Shown here: piece after piece, positions 53,768 through 61,537 of the stretch
How positions within the stretch are numbered: position 1 is the stretch's first letter
How the letters are laid out: every line of letters begins with the position of its first letter
NCBI RefSeq assembly: GCF_009662475.1
Contig: NZ_CP045571.1
Coordinates: forward strand, 1,300,501 to 1,364,500
Source of the DNA: Acidithiobacillus thiooxidans ATCC 19377
Lineage (GTDB): Bacteria > Pseudomonadota > Gammaproteobacteria > Acidithiobacillales > Acidithiobacillaceae
Direction: 5' to 3'
Length of the DNA: 64,000 bases
Position numbers and translations under genes: made by a program
Notes under the pieces: generated by a model
Databases searched by the model: none
The model's input: only the letters and a program-made list of their open reading frames with translations
Told to the model about the DNA's origin: nothing

Positions 53768-54421
53768 TTATGAAGTAGTAGCCACATGCGGTTCCGTTTC
53801 CACGGAGTGCGGTTGCTCCTCACCAGGACCAGACAGGGTTTTCGTCGGCTTTTCCTGGTACCGGTCGATAAACTCCTCGATCAATCCCAGAATCTTTTGC
53901 TGCCCCTGTTTTAATGCCTGCTCTTTGGCACGTAGATCCTTACGCAACTGCAACACCCGATCCGCTGACTCCGCCATCCCTCTTGCTGCCTCAGCGGCCG
54001 CCTTGTACTGTTCCACCGCCTTTTTTCCGGAAAACCATTTACGCTCTAATTCCATGCCCAGATGCACGGCGTGATCGTAAGCTTCCTCATAGTCTTCACG
54101 GTCCGCATGCGCCGCGATGAGTTTTTGTGTCAGTTCGTCCATCCCACTAAAAATACCCTGCACACGGACCTCAAAATCATGGAACACGTCATCCACCGCC
54201 ACCCGCGCCGCATCTGATGGAATGCAGCGCATCAAGCTGTGGTCCACCAAAATTCTTCTTTGCATTTCACGCAATATATTCAATCGGTTCTGCGCCAGTT
54301 CCACGACTAACCGATGTTGGGCATTTTCAAGTTGCTGTTCCTGCTCGAGAATGAGTTTATCCAACATATTGCCGGTATCCATTGACACCTCTGTTTGCTC
54401 AAAATCCATGACCGCTGCCAT
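53768..54421 (-). CDS. Coiled-coil protein of the element backbone
   Basis: About 217 residues from MAAVMDFEQTEVSMD. It is almost entirely helical: LDKLILEQEQQLENAQHRLVVE, YEEAYDHAVHLGMELERKW and LRKDLRAKEQALKQGQQKI are heptad-rich coiled-coil segments. The tail is Pro/Glu/Thr-rich. No signal or membrane helix. It lies 11 bases after the TraP/PilP-like gene. Function is unknown; a structural part of a conjugation apparatus is possible. Confidence 0.6.
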   Translation of the reverse strand: MAAVMDFEQTEVSMDTGNMLDKLILEQEQQLENAQHRLVVELAQNRLNILREMQRRILVDHSLMRCIPSDAARVAVDDVFHDFEVRVQGIFSGMDELTQKLIAAHADREDYEEAYDHAVHLGMELERKWFSGKKAVEQYKAAAEAARGMAESADRVLQLRKDLRAKEQALKQGQQKILGLIEEFIDRYQEKPTKTLSGPGEEQPHSVETEPHVATTS

Positions 54422-54432
54422 ATTCCTCTCCT

Positions 54433-55290
54433 TTATTTCGGGGGATACACCCAATGCTGATGATTCAGAACCACCGCCTTGTTACGGGCATCAATCCGTG
54501 TAATCAGGGCGCCATCCAATCGACTGCCGACATGCACCAAGGCCACCTGCCCTGCTGGCGTTTGTACGACGGCATGGGTTCCATGTACCGCAATCGTGAG
54601 CCAGCCTTTTGCCGTAACGGCGGGCGCGGGCGGGGTAACTTCCTTGCCTTTCGATGGCGGAACGGCCTTTCTCGCCAGGGCTACAATTCCGTTGGGTCCC
54701 GTTGCCGAAGTGGCCTTCATTGCGGCTAAACCACTCTGTACAGGTGCTGGCACGGCACGTTCACGCAGCGCCAGTCTTGCATCGGCCGCAGATTGTTCCG
54801 CCTGACGGATCTGCACTTTCAGTTGCATGTTTTCCGCTGTCAGATTCCCCACGGTTTTTTGAAGCCGCGCCCTCCCCTTATCCAGGCTGGTGATAGAGGC
54901 CTGGGCAGATGCCAGTTTTTTACGCACCTGTTCCAACTGGCTCTGGGACGACGCCAATTGCTTTGTGGTATGCACTATGCCCAATTCCATCCATTTGGGC
55001 AGTTGCTGCACCGACGCCCTCTCCTTTTTTGCCAGTGCTGCTGAATCGGTCTTCCCACTGCTTCGGTGTACCCCTTGCGAAGCAAACCAGATCGGCCCCT
55101 GCCAAACGAGGTACTCATAGGCCAGCACCATGCAGCCCATCATAGACACCACGCCTAGAACCACCACGGCGCGCCCTCGCCAGGAGCGAGCCCCGGAATG
55201 GCCTTGCCTGGATTCTGGGGCTGATGGTGACCTTTCATTTTTTGCAGGGGATGGCGTTATGGGCCTTCCCGGTAAATGTTCGGTCAACAT
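54433..55290 (-). CDS. TraP/PilP-like bitopic membrane protein
   Basis: About 285 residues; the start could also be upstream at 55341. Layout: cytoplasmic Pro/Ser-rich N-terminus (1-38), one helix (RAVVVLGVVSMMGCMVLAYEYL, about 39-60), a coiled coil (about 105-180), a linker and a C-terminal beta domain (GWLTIAVHGTHAVVQTP, LVHVGSRLDGALITRID, VVLNHQHWVYPP) of the type seen in PilP and in TraP/DotF-like proteins of I-type conjugation systems. No other conjugation gene is certain in the window, so the assignment is tentative. It overlaps the upstream periplasmic gene slightly or abuts it. Confidence 0.6.
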   Translation of the reverse strand: MLTEHLPGRPITPSPAKNERSPSAPESRQGHSGARSWRGRAVVVLGVVSMMGCMVLAYEYLVWQGPIWFASQGVHRSSGKTDSAALAKKERASVQQLPKWMELGIVHTTKQLASSQSQLEQVRKKLASAQASITSLDKGRARLQKTVGNLTAENMQLKVQIRQAEQSAADARLALRERAVPAPVQSGLAAMKATSATGPNGIVALARKAVPPSKGKEVTPPAPAVTAKGWLTIAVHGTHAVVQTPAGQVALVHVGSRLDGALITRIDARNKAVVLNHQHWVYPPK

Positions 55291-55294
55291 GCTC

Positions 55295-55645
55295 TCATGC
55301 ACCTTTTTTGAGCCCATCATAGACATGAGGTACGGAACCACGCACGGGTTTCAACAGCATGACGTCTGGATGGGATGCGCCCTTTTTAAGCACATACAAC
55401 ACCGCTTTTTTATACAGATTATGGCCGGTATGCAGTATCAACACGGTACGATCCCCCAAAAGCTTCGCGTGATAATGGTTTCCCACATCCACAACGTCGG
55501 CTTGCGCGATCTTCCCTTTGAATGTCACCGCCGTACCACCACTGTTGACTTTCACCACTTGAAAGGGAACCGTGCCTGCCCAACTGGCAGGCGCCATCGC
55601 AAACATCACCGCCATGACTGCCGATACACACATCGCTTTTTTCAT
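55295..55645 (-). CDS. Small periplasmic protein
   Basis: About 116 residues from MKKAMCVSAVMAVMFAMA, a clear signal peptide ending ASWAG. The mature part is a small beta-rich domain (VPFQVVKVNSGGTAVTFKGKIAQADVVDVG) with no Cys. No family is recognised. It sits directly before the TraP/PilP-like gene and is probably co-transcribed, suggesting a periplasmic partner of that protein. Confidence 0.6.
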   Translation of the reverse strand: MKKAMCVSAVMAVMFAMAPASWAGTVPFQVVKVNSGGTAVTFKGKIAQADVVDVGNHYHAKLLGDRTVLILHTGHNLYKKAVLYVLKKGASHPDVMLLKPVRGSVPHVYDGLKKGA

Positions 55646-55661
55646 ATTGCACACCCCTTGT

Positions 55662-55856
55662 TTATCCACGTTTAAACCGTTGACCAAACCATCCCCTCAC
55701 AGATAACCCAACCATCCGAAAATTACCGCGCATCAGGCGCCGATAATTCGTCACCCAAAAACTACCGATATCATTGCGTAACTCAGCTTCCACAGCCTCG
55801 TGGCAAGCATTTAATAACCGCTTCTTACTATCCCCTACATAATCCTTCATCTTCAT
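55662..55856 (-). CDS. Hypothetical basic protein
   Basis: A 64-residue protein rich in Arg, Lys and Phe, beginning MKMKDYVGDSKKRLLNACHEAVEAEL and ending in a strongly basic GWFGQRFKRG. There is no recognised family. It lies between the FlhC-like gene and the periplasmic gene, in the same direction and with short gaps, which supports it being real. Confidence 0.45.
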   Translation of the reverse strand: MKMKDYVGDSKKRLLNACHEAVEAELRNDIGSFWVTNYRRLMRGNFRMVGLSVRGWFGQRFKRG

Positions 55857-55882
55857 TTCCTCACTATTTATCCTGGAGACTT

Positions 55883-56458
55883 TTATTGTATCAGTGAGGT
55901 TTTCGCATTTTTTTTCGCAAAAGTGCTGGACTGTTTAAGTAATCGGCAAAAAGTACAGTTGCGCATCGTGTCGCTGGCGTCCGGCTGCATCGTATAAAGA
56001 TAACTCCCTTTACACTGGCTACAGTGATTCAAGACGACCAATTTGCGGTGATAATCCCGCCACAGGTAAAAAGCTTTTTCCATTTGCAGATCTTCCACCC
56101 AGGGCACCAACTCTCTGAATCGTTGGTACGCCATCAGGAAAATCTCAGGGCTCTTAATATCCTCGCTCAATTCGTACATCTGGAGGATTTTGACAAAAGC
56201 GATACCTTCTCTGACCGCCCGGTGGGACCGCAAATACACAGAGGAATAAATAGGCGTCTGGCCCTTGGCGGGGAAACCATGTACATTTTTCCAAAGTGCG
56301 TTGAGTTGGGCGCGGTTAATCCGCGTTACCGCTTCCACATTGATAGGACGAACCCCTCCGGCAATGAGGAAATGCGCTATTTGCCATCCATGTAAGCGGC
56401 TACCTTCCAGGCATTTAATACCCAATGGCAATTCTGTTAGCTGCATCCGGGTTTTCAT
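55883..56458 (-). CDS. FlhC-like transcriptional activator
   Basis: A 191-residue protein resembling FlhC: an N-terminal helical DNA-binding region (GWQIAHFLIAGGVRPINVEAV, LNALWKNVHGFPAKGQTP) and a C-terminal zinc site, CSQC and CTFC with 23 residues between. The FlhC zinc site uses four Cys in this layout. In SXT/R391-type ICEs the FlhDC homologues SetCD switch on integrase and transfer genes. Its ATG overlaps the stop of the FlhD-like gene, as in flhDC, so they should form the complex. No flagellar gene is present nearby. Confidence 0.83.
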   Translation of the reverse strand: MKTRMQLTELPLGIKCLEGSRLHGWQIAHFLIAGGVRPINVEAVTRINRAQLNALWKNVHGFPAKGQTPIYSSVYLRSHRAVREGIAFVKILQMYELSEDIKSPEIFLMAYQRFRELVPWVEDLQMEKAFYLWRDYHRKLVVLNHCSQCKGSYLYTMQPDASDTMRNCTFCRLLKQSSTFAKKNAKTSLIQ

Positions 56459-56814
56459 CGACTACCACCTGCGATGCTGATGACATAGCTGCCCAATTCT
56501 TCCGCCTGAATTTCACCGGAGATAACCCCTTCCATCAGTGTCCAGGCGGTATCCGGCATGTCCGATCTAAGTACGGGCATAACGGTCAGCACCTTGGCTA
56601 TTTCTGCGAGAGTTTGATAGGGCGCTGCTGCTATTTTTTCAATGACCGGTCGCGGCAGTTTGAACATGCCCATAGCCATATTCATATCGACCTCGCCAAC
56701 ACTTTTTAGGAGCATCAGATAACCGAGATTCAGGTTGTTCAGGTTTCTGCGAATATGTTTGATGGAGGGCGGCAATGTTACCGGCTTGGCATCTATATCC
56801 TGTGCGCGGGCCAT
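56455..56814 (-). CDS. FlhD-like transcriptional regulator
   Basis: A 119-residue helical protein from MARAQDIDAKP, with GGAG eight bases before the ATG. The region NLNLGYLMLLKSVGEVDMNMAMGMFKLPRPVIEKIA matches the FlhD core (INLSYLLLAQ in E. coli, then a Met/Phe-x-Leu-Gly helix). FlhD gives the ring onto which FlhC binds. It begins 3 bases after ParB, so ParB-FlhD-FlhC is one transcription unit. Confidence 0.8.
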   Translation of the reverse strand: MARAQDIDAKPVTLPPSIKHIRRNLNNLNLGYLMLLKSVGEVDMNMAMGMFKLPRPVIEKIAAAPYQTLAEIAKVLTVMPVLRSDMPDTAWTLMEGVISGEIQAEELGSYVISIAGGSR

Positions 56815-56816
56815 GG

Positions 56817-57857
56817 TTACGCTCCGTTGATATGATGGGAGAGCTTGGCAAACCATTCTGCCGCCTCTGTAATGGATGGCTGAACCTGCTCCTTGATATA
56901 TTTCGGCAAAGTTTCCCAAAGGGTGTCCGGTTCGACATTTTTCAGCAGGTCGAAGCACACAAAGCATTGCAAGATATTGGACTGAATCTCAATCGGAGAG
57001 GGTTCTGAATTGCGCAGTTCCTGGGTAGCCGCCGCTGCTTTTTCTACGGAGTCGAAAAACGCATCATCGTATTCCCCGCCAATCCCGGTCCCGGCCATGA
57101 CCTGCCGGTAAGCAGACATCTCCTCTGTGGATTCAGTGGGTTGATTATTCACCGATTCTACGCCCACAGAAGGAGTGATGGTGTGTATTTTGGGTTTGGG
57201 CTTCGGGAACACTTCACGCACTTTTCTAGCACCATCCGCCAACCCATCAGCCAATGCCTGGAAGTTTTCTGGGTGCGATTTATATACCGCCGGAAGCTCG
57301 GTCATGGCATCCTTAATCTCTCCTTTCAGAACCCGTGTCGCGGCCACTTCCCCCGATTCGCCGCAGGTCTTCAGGAGCGCTATGGCTGAGGCAAAATCAC
57401 TGGACCGTTTGACCGTACCAGAACTGAGATTCCATTCTTCTGCCACTTTATCTGCTGTTCTTCCTTGCTCCTTTTCTTCTGTATTTTCTGAGTTGGCCCT
57501 GATGGATGATCTATGGTCACGAACGCGTTGATAAATGCGTCCTAGTGTTAAAGCTCTTTCTTCATCCGTCAGGTTACGTCGTCCTAACTGGTTTTTATCG
57601 ACCCAATCTAATACGGCATCCAGACTATCAAAATGCCTACTGATCGTTTTGAATTCCAGATGATGTTTTTGGGTAATGGCATATCTATGGTGACCATCAA
57701 CGAGTATTTTTTCATGCTCTCTTTCCCATACCATCAGCGCATCACGAACCCCTTCATTAAGGATGCTGGCTTCCAGGTTGGCGAGTTCTTCTGGTTTGAG
57801 GGGATACAGCAGATCTTCTATTTCCGGCAAGATGATCAGGCCCGTCGAATCCATCAA
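56817..57857 (-). CDS. ParB-like partition/nuclease-fold protein
   Basis: A 346-residue protein with an N-terminal ParB/Srx domain (LYPLKPEELANLEASILNEG, then ILVDGHHRYAI), a linker helix region, a helix-turn-helix (TADKVAEEWNLSSGTVKRSSDFASAI, about residues 140-165) and a C-terminal part without known motifs that holds two Cys (LQCFVCFDLL). No ParA gene is next to it. The region upstream has three 21-22-base spaced repeats and a palindrome that may be its binding site. It suits a plasmid or ICE backbone. Confidence 0.82.
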   Translation of the reverse strand: MMDSTGLIILPEIEDLLYPLKPEELANLEASILNEGVRDALMVWEREHEKILVDGHHRYAITQKHHLEFKTISRHFDSLDAVLDWVDKNQLGRRNLTDEERALTLGRIYQRVRDHRSSIRANSENTEEKEQGRTADKVAEEWNLSSGTVKRSSDFASAIALLKTCGESGEVAATRVLKGEIKDAMTELPAVYKSHPENFQALADGLADGARKVREVFPKPKPKIHTITPSVGVESVNNQPTESTEEMSAYRQVMAGTGIGGEYDDAFFDSVEKAAAATQELRNSEPSPIEIQSNILQCFVCFDLLKNVEPDTLWETLPKYIKEQVQPSITEAAEWFAKLSHHINGA

Positions 57858-57957
57858 GCTTTCTCCATGAGCGAATCATGCCTGAAAAACTATATGCGCT
57901 TTTATGTCTTGTCAAACTATTTTTTTAATGCGTTTAATTACGGTTAATTTAAGCATG

Positions 57958-58007
57958 AAAACGATTATAAATAATCGTAAAAACGATGATATCTATTATA
58001 AAAACGG
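57958..58007. repeat. Palindrome and three phased repeats upstream of parB
   Basis: ACGATTAT-AA-ATAATCGT (57961-57978) is a perfect palindrome. AAAACG-A/G occurs at 57958, 57980 and 58001, spaced 22 and 21 bases (two helical turns). It lies 100 bases upstream of the parB start and may be an operator or centromere. Confidence 0.65.
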
Positions 58008-58228
58008 TTATATATATCTTCAATCTATTCTGTTACGAAATAACTTTTATTGACACTTTGCATAAAACGATCGACTAAGCGGTGTCGTACCATCCACCCT
58101 GAGAGTTCCATCTGTTTTTTGGACGCGATAGCCAAAATGGATCACAGCAAGACTCCTTTTAAACCGTTCCACCGCTTCTCTACCCTGCTTTTTCCACAAA
58201 CATAACCAAAACCAAGATAGAAAACGTG

Positions 58229-58383
58229 GATACCTCTTTTATTCCTCGTATTCTGGCACAAGCTGCAGCTATTGCAGCATAAACATTAGTGATACCTCTT
58301 TTATTCCTCGTTTATCCCTCGTATTCGCGCACAAGCTATAGCTAACGCTTCATAACCCTTAGTGATACCTCGTTTATTCCTCT
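58229..58383 (+). repeat. Iteron-like direct repeats
   Basis: GATACCTCTTTTATTCCTCG at 58229-58248 and at 58291-58310 is identical; a variant GATACCTCGTTTATTCCTC begins at 58364. Extra copies of TTTATTCCTCG and TTTATCC follow. AGCTATAGCTAACGCTTCAT-type sequences between the repeats are also partly repeated. Such arrays act as replication initiator sites in plasmids. Confidence 0.65.
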
Positions 58384-58747
58384 TTTATTCCTCGTTTATC
58401 CGCACGGATAAAAAATTGCTGCAGACAAATAGGGCAAGACCGCCTTTCCCCAGCGTAGGCACCCGCTTTTCCCCGCATTTTATGGTTATCGGCGAAATCC
58501 GCCCTTCAGACGTTTAGATTTCTCTGGAATCGGGGTTGTCGGCATTCTCCCTCTCCGACCCCTATCCTGCGGTCATCAAAACCTGGTTACTCACCCAGAA
58601 TGTTCCCCATCCCATGCGCATCTTCACGTGGTTACCCGCTCCTTTTTTGCTTAAGCAAACGGCGCTCTGCATTTTGGTGTCCGGCTGGATTTTCAAGCCA
58701 TTAGACGGCGCGACACCCCAAAACGATCTGTTCTAACATCGCACCTG

Positions 58748-58838
58748 TGATCTCTAAATACTATGTATATATAAAGGGACAAAAAACGCGAATGTGATCT
58801 ATTAGAGAACAAAACCTGTTTTGATCTCTAAATACTAT
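58748..58838 (+). repeat. Pair of 17-base direct repeats
   Basis: TGATCTCTAAATACTAT is identical at 58748-58764 and 58822-58838, 74 bases apart, each followed by TATA-like bases. Its role is unknown; a duplicated promoter or binding site is possible. Confidence 0.6.
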
Positions 58839-59060
58839 ATGTAGAGCCACAATTGCGATTCTTGCCATCGAGGTAAAAAACCGCGACGAAGCTACGCCAA
58901 AGGTGGGCACATAGGGCAAGGAAAGGCGAGAAATACAGCCAAGCCCAGAGGCTCATGCAGAGAAACCTGTCGAAGGCCATGTCACGAACAGGGATAGGGA
59001 ATAGGGACAACAAGCACGCTGTGGAACATCATCAGCAGACGGGTAATGGGGTTCTAGCAG

Positions 59061-59097
59061 TCAACAACTCCGCCCTAATAAAGGACGGAGCTTGCAT
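59061..59097 (-). ncRNA. Right-end hairpin/3' part of omega RNA of the IS200/IS605-type TnpB
   Basis: On the minus strand, immediately beyond the tnpB stop, CTCCGTCC and GGGCGGAG pair around TTTATTA (59090-59069), followed by TTGTTGA. In IS605 elements the right-end hairpin is the 3' end of the omega RNA scaffold and the bases just beyond it serve as guide. The 5' end of the RNA would lie inside the tnpB 3' region and is not defined here. Confidence 0.6.
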
Positions 59098-60411
59098 CTA
59101 GCTCCACCGCAACTCTGCATACTTTTGCAAGCGTGCAGCTTTGGCTTCGTTGCCTGATGTTTCAGGGACGGCTGACAATCGCCCCGTCCTTGCCCAGACC
59201 TGCCGGACAAGAAGCGTTCTCATACTGATATTCCTGCTTGCCACTAAATCGGCATGAAGTGTATGACCACATTTTGCACAGACAAAGAGTAAGCCGTTAT
59301 TTGGCCTATTCTCTCGTCCAATATGTCCACATATTGGGCATGTCTTACTCGTGTAATCTGCATCGACCCAAATCGGTACGCCACCCGACAAACGGGTTTT
59401 GTACGCGGTTTTGGCCTGCACCTCCGCAAAACTCCAACTGCTGACTTTGCGGTTGGCCTTACGCCGTTTCACCGAAGCCTTCTTTGAGTGACGACGCTCG
59501 GTACGATCACGGATGTCTTTTAACCACTCCAAACCGACCATCGCGTGTGGCTCCGCGATGGCCTTACCGACGCAGTGTGCTGTATCTGCATTTAGCCGTC
59601 TTTCTCGCAGGGCCAGTTTTCTTAAAACGGCTTTGGCTCCGCGAGTGCCCTTTGCTTGCAGCGCACTCCGTGTACTGGCGGCACGTTCGGCTAAATGCCT
59701 TTGATGCCCACCATGATAAAAACGACATTTGCCTAACGTGTTAGATTCAACTGCGATATTCCTACGGTTCAAATCTACACCCTTGACGGTGGTAATGTTA
59801 TCCGTCGCTTTGGTGTTCAACGCTTTTTCGACAGAAACCAGCAGATACCATGCTTTGGATACCGGGTCCTGCCAGAGTTTGGCGGCACCCAAAGTGATCC
59901 CATGATCCAGTGTGTGTTCTAGCCATTCCAAATGGCGATTCCATCCTTCGTATCGGCACCGGATGCGGCCCTGCAAAGTACCGATGCTGACCGTTTGTTC
60001 TTTCCCCAAAGCCCAATCCCGGCGATGGTTCAAGGTCACGGTCATGGCGGTGAACTTCGGGGCCTTGTCGAGCCCTTTGTAGCGCCGCTTCGTCCAGCCT
60101 TTCGCCTTGTGTGCGGCATTGGATTTGTCACGCTCCCAGAGGGTTTTGTACGCCGCCGCCACCTGCCGTGGCGCGTTGCAGGCCATTTGAGAAGGCAGTC
60201 CGAATTTCTCTCGCAAATCCTGGTACACCAACGTCTGCAGTTTCATGCCTTGCGACATCTTTCCATTGGCAAAAGCCACGGCGGATGCATGGTTCAAAGC
60301 ATTACGGTAAGCCAACGCCGTGCTATGCACCGCTTCTGCCTGTTCTTTGGTCAGCAGCAGTTTTAACTTGCACGTCAGTGCCTGGGTGGTTGGCAATTTA
60401 TCCATATTCAC
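59098..60411 (-). CDS. tnpB: TnpB, IS200/IS605-type RNA-guided nuclease
   Basis: A 437-residue TnpB with complete catalytic and structural residues: RuvC Asp213 (VKGVDLNRRNIAV), Glu295 (VGLEWLKDI), Asp388 (LHADLVASRNIS), and the zinc finger CPIC (358/361) with CAKC (378/381). The basic N-terminal half contains the bridge and REC-like segment. TnpB cuts DNA next to a target-adjacent motif using omega RNA and keeps the element in the population. No tnpA (Y1 transposase) is next to it, so the element would move only with help in trans. Flanking hairpins at both ends look intact. Confidence 0.92.
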   Translation of the reverse strand: MNMDKLPTTQALTCKLKLLLTKEQAEAVHSTALAYRNALNHASAVAFANGKMSQGMKLQTLVYQDLREKFGLPSQMACNAPRQVAAAYKTLWERDKSNAAHKAKGWTKRRYKGLDKAPKFTAMTVTLNHRRDWALGKEQTVSIGTLQGRIRCRYEGWNRHLEWLEHTLDHGITLGAAKLWQDPVSKAWYLLVSVEKALNTKATDNITTVKGVDLNRRNIAVESNTLGKCRFYHGGHQRHLAERAASTRSALQAKGTRGAKAVLRKLALRERRLNADTAHCVGKAIAEPHAMVGLEWLKDIRDRTERRHSKKASVKRRKANRKVSSWSFAEVQAKTAYKTRLSGGVPIWVDADYTSKTCPICGHIGRENRPNNGLLFVCAKCGHTLHADLVASRNISMRTLLVRQVWARTGRLSAVPETSGNEAKAARLQKYAELRWS

Positions 60412-60471
60412 ATCAATACGCTATCACTTGCTATTTGTGAAGCATAGCCGCTACGCGGCGGCGCTATCCCT

Positions 60472-60491
60472 CCCCGCCCTGAACGGCGGGG
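60472..60491. repeat. Left-end hairpin of the IS200/IS605-type element
   Basis: CCCCGCC (60472-60478), CTGAAC loop and GGCGGGG (60485-60491) form a perfect seven-base stem 60 bases upstream of tnpB. GC-rich sub-terminal hairpins at the element ends are recognised by Y1 transposases in this family. Confidence 0.65.
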
Positions 60492-60778
60492 ATTCCCGCG
60501 CAAAATGGTTGAACCAAGGGCTGAGGTGATGCAACCATGCACTTCAGGTATCTAAGGCGGTTACAGGGCAAACATGGGGCATAAAAAGGCATCTGCAAGA
60601 AACAGAGGCAATGTCCATGCTGAACATCGCATACAGGACGGCATAGAGAGGCTACAGAAGGCAAATTGATGAAGAGAGCTACCCAAGCACCAACAGAGCA
60701 ACAAAATGACGTGCAGGGCAAATATGGGGCATTCCTGAAAGCAAGTGGCTCTTGCCCTGATGAAAAGGTTTGGAATCG

Positions 60779-60842
60779 CCCATGCCGGGAGCAACCCATG
60801 CCGGGAGCAACCCATGCCGGGAGTAACCCATGCTGGGAGCAA
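60779..60842 (+). repeat. Four tandem 16-base repeats
   Basis: CCCATGCCGGGAGCAA is repeated at 60779, 60795, 60811 (one change, GAGTAA) and 60827 (one change, GCTGGG). Head-to-tail without spacers, so not a CRISPR array. Each unit contains CCCATGCCGGG. It lies about 105 bases before the IS607 recombinase gene. Confidence 0.9.
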
Positions 60843-60946
60843 GCCTTCAGGATGTGCTTGGGCTTACAGCAACCTTCAGTGATGGGGTTAACAACTGTTG
60901 CCGATAATACGGAACTTTATGAATAAATATACAGTCATATTGTGGT

Positions 60947-61537
60947 ATGAAATTAAGCGCATGGGCAAAAAGTCAGGGTGTGTCGTATCGCACCGCATGT
61001 GAGTGGTTCAAAAACGGGGCATTGCCCGTACCTGCCCGCCAGTTGGCGACAGGGACTATTCTGGTGGACGTGTCAGAAGTATCCATAGGCAAGACCGTCG
61101 TGTATGCGCGGGTTTCCAGTCATGACCAGAAACCGCAACTGGATGGGCAGGTGGCACGCTGTGTGACCTTTGCAAACGCGCGCGGGTTCTCTGTGAGCGA
61201 AACCATCACCGAAGTAGGGTCCGGCATGAATGGGCACCGAAAAAAGTTGTTGCGTTTGCTCGGAGATCAGACCGTGGAGCGCATTGTCGTGGAACACCGT
61301 GACCGACTGATGCGCTTTGGCGCGGAATATGTAGAAGCGGCCCTGGCTGCACGAGGCGGAACCTTGCTGGTCGTGGAGGCATCAGAACTCAAAGACGATC
61401 TGGTTCAGGATATGATTTCCGTCCAGACCTCTTTCTGTGCCCGATTGTATGGGCGGCGCTCCGCAAAACATCGGGCGGAAAAGGCGATGGCAGTGATGGC
61501 AGCGGGCGGCATAGCCCCAGTAATGAGGGCTGAATGA
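60947..61537 (+). CDS. tnpA: IS607-type serine recombinase TnpA
   Basis: A 196-residue transposase. An N-terminal MerR-like helix-turn-helix (LSAWAKSQGVSYRTACEWFKNGALP) is followed by a serine recombinase domain with the catalytic Ser in VYARVSSHDQK (about residue 58) and downstream Arg residues in EHRDRLMRFGAEYVEAAL. IS607 elements move by a circular intermediate with little target specificity. The stop overlaps the tnpB ATG (ATGA), the usual IS607 order. Confidence 0.93.
   Translation: MKLSAWAKSQGVSYRTACEWFKNGALPVPARQLATGTILVDVSEVSIGKTVVYARVSSHDQKPQLDGQVARCVTFANARGFSVSETITEVGSGMNGHRKKLLRLLGDQTVERIVVEHRDRLMRFGAEYVEAALAARGGTLLVVEASELKDDLVQDMISVQTSFCARLYGRRSAKHRAEKAMAVMAAGGIAPVMRAE

Larger units (their letters stand above)
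57858..59097. other. Repeat-rich non-coding region beside parB
   Basis: About 1240 bases without a convincing gene. From left to right it holds a perfect palindrome and phased repeats (57958-58007), a GC-neutral stretch, three iteron-like direct repeats (58229-58383), a pair of 17-base direct repeats (58748, 58822), and the right end of an IS200/IS605-type element (59061-59097). This would suit a partition site or replication origin, but no Rep protein is in the window. Confidence 0.55.
60412..60946. other. Gap between the TnpB element and the IS607 element
   Basis: About 535 bases. It contains the left-end hairpin, about 180 bases without features, the four-copy 16-base tandem repeat and an AT-rich stretch before the IS607 tnpA that should contain its left end and promoter. 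An 86-codon frame across the tandem repeat has repeat-derived composition and is not called. Confidence 0.6.

Noticed and set aside
58229-58383. Possible CRISPR array
   Set aside because: Repeats are few, partly degenerate and the intervening sequences are themselves related; no cas gene is present.
58536-58736. 66-codon plus-strand frame in the repeat-rich region
   Set aside because: No start signal or recognised motif. It is likely chance in non-coding DNA.
60666-60926. 86-codon frame across the 16-base repeats
   Set aside because: Sequence is repeat-derived and has no family; it ends just before the IS607 recombinase.
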